A stretch of 64,000 bases of DNA from Actinernus sp. WN-2022 (Eukaryota > Cnidaria > Anthozoa > Actiniaria > Actinernidae), in NCBI GenBank assembly GCA_030867875.1, contig JAOWCC010001501.1:31516792-31580791 (forward strand), read 5' to 3'. A program made the translations under genes and the position numbers. Shown one piece after another: positions 24,801 through 36,350 of this stretch; the stretch's first letter is position 1, and each line of letters starts with the position of its first letter. The notes under the pieces were generated by a model. The model ran no database searches. It had not been told where the DNA came from and saw only the letters and a list, made by a program, of their open reading frames with translations.

Positions 24801-24900
24801 CCTTCCAGAGGGAATTAATTAGGCACCAGATCAGGACCAGAAGATTTCATAGTCTGATCTTGAGTCCCCAGAGACACTAAGTGTTCAGGAACAGCTGCTC
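21885..24900 (-). mobile_element. LINE pseudogene split by a 1.55-kb TIR element
   Basis: The minus strand, from high to low coordinates, reads SSGPDLVPN, PVITDIYNN-like, LKEAIVAPAPKCNPPNSIES, DLRPIWLTSPLAKVLEGFTL, NGGTPQAIKLAP, NPKKFKEMIVNFLHYRP, ESYKLLGVHISYDLSWNTHC and, beyond the insert, RLYALRTLKECGLTTQHLIQ, VYCSIIRSVLEYAFPVWAA. These are successive RT blocks of a coral-type non-LTR element. The D of motif A and the YVDD box are not intact. The insert at 22,137-23,687 falls between the FFAKKA and RLYALRTL codons. Confidence 0.75.
22137..23687. mobile_element. TIR element with internal higher-order repeats, TTAA-type site
   Basis: The ends AGGGACACGG and CCGTGCCCCT are inverted. TTAA follows at right (23,688-23,691) and CTAA stands at left (22,133-22,136), probably TTAA with one change. 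A hairpin lies near the left end (TTGAAAACGTCCGTC, 22,176). Inside are about four diverged copies of a motif with AAACGTATGA.GA, TGCTCA(C/T)AAGGCTAT, GTGTGAGT.CCTGG and GACAGCA.AGTG (about 22,470, 23,090, 23,295, 23,505). A second repeated block starts at about 22,630 and 22,860. No transposase was recognised. Confidence 0.7.
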
Positions 24901-24994
24901 GCAACGCTAGGGATTATGATTGAAATTATCCTATAACTAAATAAAATTTAGGACTTCCAATTCCCTTTTTGGCCCGAGTTCGCTTGGCAGCAAC

Positions 24995-26410
24995 AACCTC
25001 TAGTTAATAATATTCATAGCATAGTATTCAGATTGTTTAGTTAAATACAATAACACTAAAATAAAGTTATATTTCTAACATTTGGTTTCCCTCAAAATTC
25101 AAGTAGAGAGCGCGAGAATATTAAGTGAATAAACATCAAGAGAGCACAGTTTAGTTAAGAAACATTGAAATATAACTTATCCGAAACACTTGAAGCTGCT
25201 AACACAAAGATGCACTTACAAACTAACACTAATATTGGTTGAGTAAATCAGTATTTGAGAGCTTTTAAGCGTGCCAGGGAAATTCATTTCTTAATTTTCT
25301 TATTCATCTTTAAGATAAGGATTCAATCGTTCCAGGTTATTTCAGCACACAATATACTATAGTGTTTTACAAGGATTTTCAACACTGAGAAATATCGTAT
25401 CTGAACACACGTAAAAATACGATAATTTTACGTGTGTGGATATCGCCTATTCAGCCAATCAGCGATTTCCACGTCACGCGCTAACCCTTGCTTCGAACAC
25501 CCGGTCCCAGGTCCAAGTATTGTTTATAAAATAAATAAAATAATACATGGACGCTTGGAGATATGGAATTGATCGTCTCGTGTTCAACTCTGTATCTCAC
25601 AAGTGAGCGCAGCGAACTCGTGAGATATCGACTGAGTTGAACACGAGACGATAAATTCCATATTTCCGCCGGCCATGTATTATTCTCTATTTAAACAGAA
25701 TGCGCTCACTCGTAAGATATTTCATCAACACTCGAAGATAAAATACTGTAATATCCTCTATGTATATTATTGATTTACTTACCCAGTGAAATCACTTTTT
25801 TCCATCCGAAAACAAATCACTACTACCGGCCTGATCGGTTGCAGGTGAGTAGTTTTAATCTATGGACAAAATCTTCTTTGCTCTTCCTTAGGTTTAGATC
25901 AGCCAACCAAATGACACAAGTGTAGCAGTGGTGCATTGCATATTAGCAGCTGTATGTTTATTATACTCAATTATATGCGAATTTCAACTGCTGCTTTATT
26001 AAAGCGTCAGTCTTGAGTGCATGGTTTCTATGCTAACGACTTTGCATTAGAAGGACTTGAACAGATCGACCAATCTATCAGCTCACCAGTAATTGCTGCT
26101 GCTGAAAACTTTGAACTCATGGAGAGACATTCAAATCATAAAAAAACATTGTCCAGCTATAGCCGGTTTCTGATAATAGCATAGCTAGTTATTGTGACGG
26201 TGTGTAAGAAAACATCGTGCATAATAATCGATTTTTATTTATTCTGGAACTCACAAACTGTACCACGACAAAATAACTGAATAATCGACAAATATACCAC
26301 TTAAGTTGCTAACATCTGCTGTAAGAGATGTTAGATTGGATGTTAAGTATAACTCAGAGAAGGAGAATAACTGTTTTATTCATGCCGGCGCTGCAAAGTA
26401 TAGTTGTACT
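24995..26410 (+). repeat. Long repeat Q, part R1, copy b (left-truncated)
   Basis: Starts abruptly at AATAATATTCATAGCATAG, joined to LINE sequence, and so lacks the first 600 bases of R1a. It carries an inverted-repeat insertion (about 25,357-25,765) absent from R1a and R1c. It continues towards R2b through sequence containing CAAAGGACAGTACCTTAATT, which is also seen at about 37,822 in copy c. Confidence 0.75.
25357..25765. mobile_element. TIR element R5, copy 1
   Basis: Absent from the matching place in R1a and R1c (CAATATATTGA flanks). The inverted ends include GTGTTTTAC, TTTCAACACT and AAATATC against GATATTT, ATCAACACT and AAAATACTG. There is a strong inner inverted pair (GATCGTCTCGTGTTCAACTC, mirrored near 25,640). 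About 190 bp of its left part recurs at 51,570-51,745. Confidence 0.7.
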
Positions 26411-26626
26411 GTGATACCAAGTAAATACGTCCGCAGGAGATCTTTAATTTGTCACAAATTTAACAAAACCGGCAGTTCTCACTCCGATTCAATTGAGGAA
26501 AGCACGATCGTGAAGATGAAGTAGAAGAAGATCTTTAAGAAAAAGATTAATTAAAAACAGGAAATTCACGTTCAAAGGACAGTACCTTAATTTTGAGTCA
26601 TTAACATGTCATTAACGGTTGCTTCA

Positions 26627-27228
26627 CCTTTTGCAGGAATGCAATCGCGTGATTGGACGGCAAAAAAAAAAGCCTTGTACGAGATCGGAACCGAGTCAGT
26701 AAAACTAATTCAATTAATAACTAGTCAAAGTGAGCATTATTTTCCAAAAGAACAGATCAAACTCAGCTAGTCTGGAAAGTTTGGTGAACTTTGGCTCAAT
26801 ATATTGACGATGCTAGAAGGCATCAAATATGTCAATTTTCCCATACAAACTCTCTTATTTTTTGACGTTGTCCCTCCAAACCATACATTCATTCTAAAAT
26901 TTTGGAGTGACAAAGAAATTTCAATTGCTTATAATTCAGACAAGATTCACTTGAATCACGTCAAACTTGGCACACATGCTAATTTCAACGTGCTCTATCA
27001 TGTGATGAACTTCATTTTAGAATTAGAGTAATTCTGATAAACTCGGTCCCAGTCCCTGCTCGTTTTGTTACCGGCCAATTAGCAAATGCTATTTTCCACC
27101 TCCAATCGATTGTCGATCTTAAAAAAAATGTTCAGTATCCATGGCAACTCCTTTCCCATGGGGATCACGAGCTCAATTCATTCGTTAATGAAGTATTATA
27201 TCAAGACGTGACTGTTTCCTGCAAAATG
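26627..27228. mobile_element. TIR element copy B, single 21-bp unit
   Basis: CCTTTTGCAGGAA and TTCCTGCAAAATG bound it. It matches copy A at both ends but has only one unit (AGTATTATATCAAGACGTGA, about 27,192) where copy A has about 31. An extra segment of about 330 bp (26,710-27,070) is absent from A and C. Confidence 0.75.
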
Positions 27229-27454
27229 TATTTCTTTCAGCTGCTAATGAGGGGCTTTGTACGCCCCGGTCCCTTGGATCTCATAGAGCATACTTAAACC
27301 ACTCCTTGACGTAGTTCACGCCACTTGACGCCTTCCAGCTAACCCTCGAGTTCAGTTGTGTTCTCGGGTTCGTTTTCCCGTTGTCTTAACACCAATCGGT
27401 TTCCCTGGATTTTTTATGGGCGTCTAATAGGTTTTTTCCAACTCTTAACCTCCA

Positions 27455-27574
27455 GGGCCGGGTTGTTCAAAGCCCGATTAGTGCTAATCCAGGGTTAATT
27501 TCCATGACAACCAATAGGTTTTGTGCAGAGTTAATCCAGGATTAATACTAATCGGGCTTTGAACAACCTGGCCC
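27455..27574. mobile_element. Palindromic MITE, 120 bp, copy 1
   Basis: Starts GGGCCGGGTTGTTCAAAGCC and ends with its mirror (GGCTTTGAACAACCTGGCCC). AGTGCTAATCCAGG-type inner stems pair with GGATTAATACT. Copy 2 (29,447-29,566) has the same length and nearly the same sequence. Confidence 0.85.
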
Positions 27575-27929
27575 AGGATTTTTTCCGGGCAAGCATGCAC
27601 TGGATCGGAGAACACGTTTCCAGGTTTTTCCTGCAGCAAGGCGGGTAAAATTTTTCCTTGGTTTTTCGTGTCCGGCAACCTTCCCACTAAAATAGTACTT
27701 AGTTATTTTACCCTTTTTATGATACTTTACAGACCATTCTTTGTATTACTGTTATCACTGATATATACACGGTGTTCACCCTAGTAATAGCTTGTAACCA
27801 GACCATTCTTACATTATTAATAAATGCGTGCTGGACGGCTACCCTCCACATCATTTGTGTTTTCATTGCTTATAAATAGAAATGTTTTCTACTCGGCTGA
27901 ACTAAGTGAAAGAGAATAGAAAGGCATAT

Positions 27930-30780
27930 TAAAACATTCAATAAGTGTTGCTTCGATTGATGTCAAGAATCGTACGCTTATTAGCCAGTACACTGGTATA
28001 AGTTAAGGGTGTCATTACATACTTTTAGTAGCCAGGAAAATAATAATTCATTTTACCGACTGGTTATAATATGGGTACGTATATTCTTAGTTTTCAATAA
28101 ATCTTCAAAGATCTAAGAATCTATAGAAGTCAATCGATGTGGCGCCGTGTTGGTGGAATCTTCAGTAACAAGAGAAGCCGCTTAAATGAGCCAGCCAACA
28201 TGCTGCGATGACAAAACAAAACAGCTATATAGCGAAGAATTACGGAGCTAAATGTTGGAGTCTAGAAAAATAGGAAAAACGATTATCGCCAAAACGTCTT
28301 AAACCGTTCTTGTAATCATTCTAATGGTTTAAAGAAAATACTTGGGACACACATGGTATGGAAGCGCACGCATGTGTAGAGATAATGTCTGCTCATATTG
28401 TATTCTGTCCGCATTCGTATTCCGTATACTGTCCACTAAACAGTAATGTCACAGAAAAGGTAATCTGAACAAGCTTCCGGCATTTAGATAATACGTTCAA
28501 CAACATTGAATTGAGAGACGATCTAAAAACTACGTTTCAGAATTGAAGTGCATGTTATTGAAGGATATTGAAAGCAACATGTTTTTTTCACAAATTGGTT
28601 ATTTTATCAATTTTCTGCGGCAAGATCGCGATCAAATTAGTGTTATATGCTAAAGCGTTATCTTTGAGGATCGCCCAACTTTCAATACCGGAAAGTTATC
28701 AGACCTGTGTATCAAAATATGAATGTTATAAAATTTAGAAAATGTTCGGATTCGAACGATAACGTGCCTTAGCATGGGACTTGAGTGAACTTGCAAGAAA
28801 AAACTAATATTTATTGCTGCCCTGTCACGGCTCATGTATGTCTGCTTGGTTTTTCAGATGGGGGTAGGAGTGGGGATGGGGGTAGGCCGATTCCTTCCAC
28901 ATTTAAGCAGTTTTATACATTGGATCTGTGATGTTGAAAGGCAATATGCTTATTCACTCCAAGGCCATGTCGTACCAAAATAAACTGGCAAAGAGTTATG
29001 GCAAATAATTATGTTGCCTTCAGTTTGTTTTGTTAACCGATATGAATCTGGAGAAAAGAGAAGAACGCTTATCGCCAAACTGTTATACACTGTTCTTGTA
29101 ATCAATCTAATGGGTTAAGAGAACAATATTGTCCCCCCCCCCCCCCCCAAAAAAAAATGGAGAACTTGACTGTGGATACAATGTTAATGATTGTATTTTT
29201 AGCAAGAGTGGCATTGCATTATTAGTCTGAGGAAATGTTGCTGTAAAGTAAAACCTTAAACTGTATCCATGCAAAACTATTTTTATTCATTTTCCATAGG
29301 ATTCAGTGAAAGCTGAATTCATCTTAACGTTGACCATGCAGAACCGTTGAAAGTCGGCTTTTTCGGCGAGATGGCAAAAACAAACCGAAAATGTCGTGAA
29401 TATTTAGATTAAGAAATACATCATGTCCTAGCTTCACGGTGTATCTGGGCCGGGTTGTTCAAAGCCCGATTAGTGCTAATCCAGGGTTAATTTCCATGAC
29501 AACCAATAGGTTTTGTGCAGAGTTAATCCAGGATTAACACTAATCGGGCTTTGAACAACACGGCCCTGGATATCATGCAGATTCGACCTGGTCTGAGGTA
29601 CATGCACGTGACCAAAATGGGAAGACCCGATTGGCTGTTGATCTCATTAATTATTCATGATTTTGAGAATAACTATTTCAAACACGAGTTGGAGTATTTT
29701 ATCAGGTGTTCCAAACATCGAGAAAACAAATGAAATCCGAGAGGCGTAGCCTGGAGGGTTTTATTGTTTTCGAGATATTTGGAATCCTATGATGAAAGAC
29801 GAACAGTGAGTGTTTGAAATGTGGCTAAATTTACATACGCTTCTTTCCAAACATCCTTAGTAAGTATTATATACCGTTTGACTTTGTGTTTAATTATTCC
29901 ATACTGAGATGGCTTATTCATTTTTGCTGGCAGTTAATTCAATTAGCGTACTCAGTAGTGTTGTGAGCAAGAGTACAAGCAGTCGGAATAGTCGAGGTTC
30001 GAACTCCAGTAGAGGCAGACATTTTTTTTCTATCACGCGTTCTTTACTTCTTCACTTCTTACTTGTAGTTTATCAGTGCATAAGTAGCTGGTGGTTCATG
30101 AATATGATGATTAAGAAATATTTAGTCGTAGGGTTGGAAATTGCATCAAACATTGGTGCGTTTGGAACTGGTGTGGCATTGCATGGATGTCAAGATGCAT
30201 CCACCTGACGAAGCATCGAACAATGATTTCACCGGGTATCAAGATCCAAGCATGTGACCAAATACAGTCCCTCCATTGGATGAAAATTTCATGAATTATT
30301 AATGAGTTTGAGAGTGTAAGTAATGCTCCGGCTAAGAACAGGACCACTGAACGGCAAGGAATGTGAAAAGGTGTTAAATTTTCTATTCTTCTTTCTCGTA
30401 ATTTCATTGATTGATACTCGTACATTCAATAGAAAAACAGCAAGGCAATATATTTTCATTAGATAATTTTTGATGTTTCAATTTATTTTTGATTAAACTA
30501 CTTGTGGTCTGATTTCAAAGGAAATCGTTATTGGGGAACGTTCTCAAATTTGATTCCAATATCTTTTACGTTCCCGGTTTTCCAATTGGTTGGATGGTAA
30601 TTTCTTTCAGTTTTCACAGCAAAAATGACCAACACCATACAGTTTCCGTTATTTTCAGTTTATAACTTTGATTAGGGACCTCTCATGCAGACAGCACTTG
30701 AGGCATATTCAAGCGTTATTGGGAATTGCTTATTGCCGCACCTTATTGTATTTTGCTCCTATTCGAATTTTGGCGAACCA
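27930..30780 (+). repeat. Long repeat Q, part R2, copy b
   Basis: The fullest copy of R2. It includes the G-rich GGGGGTAGG stretch at about 28,860-28,885 (also at 44,633, absent from copy a), a run of 16 C followed by A (29,133-29,158), the palindromic MITE at 29,447, and from about 30,315 a copy of the TTAA-type element seen alone at 54,386-54,823. A 99-codon frame at 29,909-30,208 has no known match. Confidence 0.75.
29447..29566. mobile_element. Palindromic MITE, 120 bp, copy 2
   Basis: Nearly identical to 27,455-27,574. R2a at about 18,850 has the uninterrupted sequence GTGTATCTGCCGATCAGATTC where this copy is split after GTGTATCTG, so R2a is the empty site. Confidence 0.9.
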
Positions 30781-30989
30781 TCGGCTTAAGTTCTCAAGTA
30801 CTTCACAAAACTGCACGTAATGAAACCTCAACAGTTTACCACTTTGTCAGAGATTAAGATAACTTAAGATTATTTTGAATTTAAAAGTTATTCCTACAGA
30901 AGAACGAATTGTTCTTGGTTCAACTGTTCTCTCGCATTTTCCTAATGAAACAAAATTGCAAACGTGACGTGCCTGACATCGATTCAATG

Positions 30990-31300
30990 TCATATGTGTA
31001 CGCGCCTCCTGGATAGATGGAATTCATTATTTCCGCTACTCAGTCTGCTTTAGAAATTCTCCCTCAGTAAGCACCTTTACGTCAGCAATTAAGGAAATTA
31101 ATTTTAAATTCGACAGCTCGTATTTTTTGCAATGACCACTGATAGTTAGAGGTATCAAGTGAGTAGTTTTAATTTAAATTGTAGTCAATAGTTTTAAAAT
31201 TGTAAATATATATTTTTTCCTTTTTTCTTCTTCAGCGATATTACCAATAATTATTGCTATCCTGAAATTCGAAGTCAAATAAAGTTTATTGTATTGTATT
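30990..31300 (+). mobile_element. 3' end of a LINE
   Basis: A decayed frame with WNSLF-like and SLSKHLYVSN residues is followed by a 3' UTR and a tail of TTGTATTGTATTG (about 31,287-31,300). The copy is heavily 5' truncated. Its tail abuts the start of R1c. Confidence 0.5.
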
Positions 31301-31362
31301 GATAGATACGTTTGAAAAGCTTAGTCGATTCGATCCTATAACGAAACGTAATGTGTTACTAA

Positions 31363-32155
31363 GGCCCTGTCCACACTAATGCGTTTTTGAAAACCTCCGT
31401 TTTTGGTTCCCCGAAAACGGATACAAATCTCTGCGTCCACACTAGCGTTTTCGCATCGTTTTCGACCGTCCACACTAGGGGCTGAAAAACGATGATCCAA
31501 GATGCGTTTTCGTCACCAGGTTCTGCTCGGACGTTTTTTTCTGTTCGATACGCATGCTCCAATAGCGCCAGCGATACTATCGGTTATTCCCGCTCTTTTT
31601 GAAGCGCGAAAACATTGTAAACAAGACGCGTTCGCTCGAAGTTTTCAGTAAAAATGGCAAAATCTTCAAAGAAAAAGACGTCAGAAAAGGAAACAGATCA
31701 CTTCATCTGGACAGATGATTGAAATGGAACTTTTACTTAAGGTAATAAATGAGTTTAAAGTAAAATAAATCGGCCGAAAACGTAAAGCTACTGCTTGTAG
31801 ATTAATCAGTGCCACATTTAACTCCAGGCAAGCAATGAAGCCATAAAGAAGGCTAACACCATAAACACAAGCTCGTCCTCCATATTGAAGTGGTTTGTTT
31901 ACGCGCTGACGCGGGAAACTGGGGCTTGCATAATGAGTTGTGACGTAAGCGTTTTTGAAAAGCTCCGTTTTTGCCGTCCACACTAAAACGATAGACCTGC
32001 GTTTTCAAAAGTCTCCACTCTGGAAAGCGTTTTCGAAAACCTCCGTTTTCATAGATAAACATCTCCGTTTTTGATCGTTTTAGTGTGGACGGTCGGTAAA
32101 AACGGATAAAAAAGTATGCGTTTTCAAACGAAAACGGATTAGTGTGGACGGGGCC
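31363..32155. mobile_element. 793-bp TIR element with a TAA target duplication
   Basis: The ends are GGCCCTGTCCACACTAATGC and ATTAGTGTGGACGGGGCC. TAA is duplicated (31,360-31,362 and 32,156-32,158) and R1a has a single TAA at the same place (GCTGCTAAACCTCC). Inside, GTCCACACTA and AAAACG.AGG.TTT motifs recur on both strands. A 3-bp T-A-rich duplication fits PIF/Harbinger. There is no transposase, and small minus-strand frames (31,681-31,983, 31,853-32,227) look incidental. Confidence 0.8.
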
Positions 32156-32368
32156 TAAACCTCCAAACGTTGGTATTACTTTTAGATACAAAGGTGTTTT
32201 TTTTCTGAGCAAATATAAATATTCCAAACCAACACTAAGGGACTAATCGATCGACTAAGCTTTCATTCGTAATCTTCACCTTAATTACACACACAATACG
32301 TATGCTCTTTCCTTGCATTTCTCGCTGCAGGTGTACGACACGAAAACATTCTGAAGTCTGATGAATAA

Positions 32369-32707
32369 TGAGGGTGGTAAGGGGATTTTCGAGAAGCGTG
32401 ATTAGCCTATTTTTTCATTAATTGTGAAACGGCTGTTCATTTGCCTGTGAATTTCCGTCTTTTTTTGTGTTCTTGAAATGAGAATTGAGTAATTAATTTA
32501 CCGTTAGTTGTGATTTCTGGCAAATGTGCGAGATTCGTGATCAGTGCAATGAAAATTGAACCAAGAATGAAATCGAACCACAAAAGTAACAATTTTATTA
32601 TGCATGAAATGTGAAATGGCATTTTATTACCCGTGAATCGTGAAATGGCCATTTTATTTTCTGTGAAACGTGATCAGAATCCCCTGCCCCCATTTGCCAG
32701 TCCCTCA
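32369..32707. mobile_element. TGAGGG-ended insertion, 339 bp
   Basis: TGAGGG at left and CCCTCA at right. The R1a sequence GTCTGAATAATTAATCAC is interrupted here, with ATAA on both sides. The interior repeats GTGAAATGGC.ATTTTATT and GTGAAACG motifs. Short terminal repeats only; class unknown. Confidence 0.65.
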
Positions 32708-33081
32708 ATAATTAATCACACTGCTAGGAGTTTTAAAAGGTTTCCCCTACAAATTATTGGAATTTTTGTGTTAACTTCCCGTAGCGAGCCTCGCCGATTG
32801 CTTCTGATAGAATTTGAAAGTATAAATGATGAGAAATGGATAACTATCGTATCTAAACTTAGCAAATAGACTGAAACGGCCACTGTTGTTGATGTGGCCA
32901 GATCGATTAGAAACGAGTGGTAAAAATGAGAGAACGAGTTACGCTAATAGACACCTGGTTTTCCGATATTGTATTTTATCGGGATAAAGGTCTTTGTGGT
33001 CCTCTTTTTTTTTACAATACCGGACAGTAATTAATATTATTCATAGCATAGTATTCGGGTTGGCTGGTTAAATAGAATAAC

Positions 33082-35779
33082 CACGCCGGGTCAGCTGTCT
33101 GAAGAAAGTAGTCATTTAGCTACTGCAGTCAGTACAGCATTGTACAGCGGTAATCTAATAAAACAAAATGGCGAGTTTCACCATTCGGATAGTAACAGTC
33201 AGTGATGGCTCGACAGACTCGAATGTGCCGAACCTTACATATAATTATTTAGATATACCAAAATATAGAAGACTTCCATGCTATACAATTAATAAGGGAG
33301 AGAATTTCCCGTCCGATCATATTTCAGTCAGCGCCGTTCAAATATTAAAATTCATTCGATCGCTTATAAAAAAGCTAAAGCAGTTTCGAATAAAATAAGT
33401 TGTTCAAAAGAACGTTGTTTAAAATATGACTTACTCGTATCCGAAGAAAAAATTCAATCGTTGTAAAATAGCGAAAGAGCACAGTCACAAATAAGCTTTC
33501 TACTTCTAGTTCTGGCATAAAATATAATATCAACAACATTACATCGCGTGCACATTACTGTTTGTTCGGATAGTAACAGTATACTCGAATGTGCCGAACC
33601 TTACATATAATTATTTAGATACACCAAAATATAGAAGACTTTCATGCTATACAATTCATAAGGGAGAGAAATGCTGTTACAAATTTAGGGTTAAGCCGAG
33701 GGATCACTATCTAATTTCTCCTTTCTCAGTTACAAAAAAAATGCAAATTTTCAAGAGAGAATTTCCCGTCCGATCATATTTCATTCAGCGGCTCAAATAA
33801 ATCCAATCGTTTAAAAAGCTAAATCAGTTTCAAACAAAATAAGTTGTTCAAAAGAACGTTGTTTAAAATATGACTTACTCGTATCCGAAGAAAAAATCCA
33901 ATCGTTATAAAATAGCGAAAGAGCACAGTCACAAATAAGCTATCTAGTTCTGGCATAACATATAATATCAACAACATAACATCGCTTGTACATTACTCTT
34001 GTGATCGTACCTTCAACTTCAATCGGCGGACTGATTGTTGTTGATTTTTTATTTCTGACAAAACTCTTGGTTTTTCCTTGGCTAGCTAGTGGAACTGCTA
34101 CATCACGCTTTGCCCCCATAAACTTCCCAACAGTGCAGCGAAGCGGTTGTATTTTTTTCTGAGGCATCGTAAAGTCGCGTATTTGCCGGCAAGTATCAGA
34201 ATACAAGACATAGTACGTGTGGAAAATCGAATATTTTCTTTAAAATAAAGGCGATTTCACACAAACAAAAAACATACGATTCTTACCGAAGGATTGAAGA
34301 GTCCAGAAGTCATCCTTTCAGGTCTCTATCCGCAAATTCGAAATATCCTATTGAAGCTTAACCTAGCCATTTTTCGACAGAGTCAACAGTCTGCCATTTC
34401 ACCAACAACACGATATGTTCTCTAAAATTTATTTTTTTCTTTTTCCCCTTAAAGACCCTGTGTCCGAGCCCATGGTGCTTTGCGCCAATGTTATGATTAG
34501 TTTGTTTATCAACGGCCGCATAAATTAAAGCCCAGCTTTTAGGCAAACTAAAATGCTCTCGATTGTTTATAAGTTTCATAAAAGAAGTACCCATATACTT
34601 TGGATAACGAATTTCATAATTTCTACCGGATTAGGAACCCAATCGAGCCCACGAATTTTCTCCGGATGCTTCGAATATGATTTTAACAGTACTCGGCAGG
34701 AAGTAGTCTTTAGATTCTAATTAGGTTTACGAGTGCGACTTTTCACAATGTTAACTCTACAGGCAAACACATACTCTTGCTACCTTGTTTTCATGTTTCC
34801 AGTATTGCTTAGCTGTATTTGAAGATCTCTACTTTCCTTGCGAATGATATATTTTGAGTGTAAAATGAAATGTCGACTCGTACTCGAGTCAAACTCACAG
34901 CGAAGAAACAGCTGAACTCGGCAGATTAGACTTTGACCCGCGATCGTAGTTTTGGTAGCAAGACTTAATGGACCTACTGGAGGATGGAAAAAAAGGTTAA
35001 GGACATTGCTTTCTCTGCTAATAAAAATGCAAAACATATACAGATACGTCGTAACACCTCAGTGGAGCTTAGCCATGCGAAATTATAATTACGAATGATC
35101 TTGATGCCAGAAGTGGTTGCATGCTTTGTGCTTTGTATTTCCAACGAAGCCCGCCGGTCCATTAGTGCAGCAAATCCCCGGGAAACTCACGTAGTAGTCC
35201 TTTTGAACCACAAGTGTTCTCTTGTAGATCTAGAGAAAGTAAAATGTGGACTGCTGAAGGATTATTTGTCGAGTCGCTTCGCCTCGCTGTCTCGGGCCTT
35301 TCTCCGGCATTCCTCTACTCGCCACTCTAGTCCGGGATTCGAAGAAATATTCGAACCAAAGTTTCATTTTAAAAAGAATATTTTCAAAAGTTAAGATAAA
35401 AGAAAGTCAGTTAAGCATATATACCTATGAATAATTACACGATGGCCCAAACTAGGGATGGATTTCGAAAGATTCGAGAGTCACATAACAACAACAACGA
35501 TCTTTCTGATTTCCGTAGCCTACGGAAATGATTTGCGAGCGCAAAGCACCATGGGCTCGGACACAGGGTCTTTAAGATTGGTACCAAAACAAAGCTTGTT
35601 TTCTTCGCTTTCAAAGCAATCTCGTGTTCCCATTTCGCGACCTATCCCAGGGTACATAGGGAGCCATTTATATACCATGGTAAATTAGTTCCCAGTCCTC
35701 GAAAAAATTATGCCCCGTCAAGCCGCCATTTTTGGCTTCAGTCAAATGTCGGGAAATGCGAGACAGCTGACCCGGCGTG
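33082..35779. mobile_element. 2.7-kb TIR element of unknown class
   Basis: The ends CACGCCGGGTCAGCTGTCT and its perfect mirror bound it, and R1a (CAATAACACTAATATAAAG) is uninterrupted at this place. Inside: a 380-bp tandem duplication (33,185-33,990), two minus-strand frames that may be transposase remnants (33,940-34,206 with KFMGAKRDVAVPLASQGKTK; 34,358-34,594 with SLPKSWALIYAAVDKQTNHN), and an inverted pair (GACCCTGTGTCCGAGCCCAT at 34,453, mirrored near 35,555). About 800 bp of the right part recurs, reversed, at 63,185-64,000. I do not recognise the proteins. Confidence 0.7.
33185..33990. repeat. Tandem duplication inside the 2.7-kb element, unit about 380 bp
   Basis: Both units run from CGGATAGTAACAG through GAATGTGCCGAACCTTACAT and AATAAGTTGTTCAAAAGAAC to ATATAATATCAACAACAT. 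The second unit has an extra segment of about 95 bp (about 33,668-33,760). In minus-strand terms this precedes the window's edge of the putative coding part, so a role as regulatory sequence cannot be excluded. Confidence 0.8.
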
Positions 35780-35944
35780 AACTCAGTCTAAAATAAAGTT
35801 GTTTCTAACATTTGGCTTTCCCTCAAAATTCAAGTAGAAAGCGCGAGAATATTGAATGAATAAGCATTAGCATAGTGTATACGTAGTTAAGAAACACTGA
35901 TTAAAACATAACTTATCCGAAACACTGGAAACTGATAATACTAC

Positions 35945-36350
35945 AACATACATACATACACTTTACTTATACACGAGTAAACATCCGTAATAGCATGAAA
36001 CAATTACAAAATACAGAGCTTGTAAAAAAGTTAAATATGCATGCCTACTGTTTACATGAATCTCGTGTGTTGAAGTATGTTAGTTAAGTTACAATATAGA
36101 TAATCTTTTCTTGAAAATACTTATATTATCGAAGGCTCTGACATCCTCGGGCAGTGCATTAATTCCATAATTTTGCCCCGTCAAAACGAAAGCATTTTTT
36201 ACCAAAGTTTGTGCGCGAACGAGGAAAGGAGATTTTTGTCGACGAGCCTCTGAGATTCATATTGGATAGCTTCGGTTCTTCTTTCAAACATTTTAGTCAG
36301 ATACTCGGGTACAAGGCCGTTCACTGCATGGGGCTGAATTATATAATACC
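35945..36350 (-). mobile_element. LINE C-terminal fragment inserted in R1c
   Basis: The minus strand reads AVNGLVPEYLTKMFERRTEA, IQYESQRLVDKNLL and GKIMELMHCPRMSE, a decayed ORF2 tail. The 3' end has an ACAT tandem tail (plus strand ACATACATACATACAC, about 35,955). R1a and R1b have no insertion at this place. Confidence 0.6.

Noticed and set aside
26306..26524. Cytoplasmic tail of a receptor (HKFNKTGSSHSDSIEE)
   Set aside because: No membrane helices precede it, the other two copies of the repeat do not keep the frame, and the composition is low in complexity.
29133..29158. Run of C and A as a LINE or SINE tail
   Set aside because: It lies inside the R2 repeat with R2 sequence on both sides; a plain homopolymer expansion is simpler.
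29985..30030. Pol III B box (GGTTCGAACTCC) in R2b
   Set aside because: No A box at the right distance and no tRNA fold; the motif is one mismatch from consensus and probably incidental.
31681..32227. Minus-strand frames in the TAA element as a transposase
   Set aside because: They consist of the translated terminal repeats and have no DDE-type motifs.
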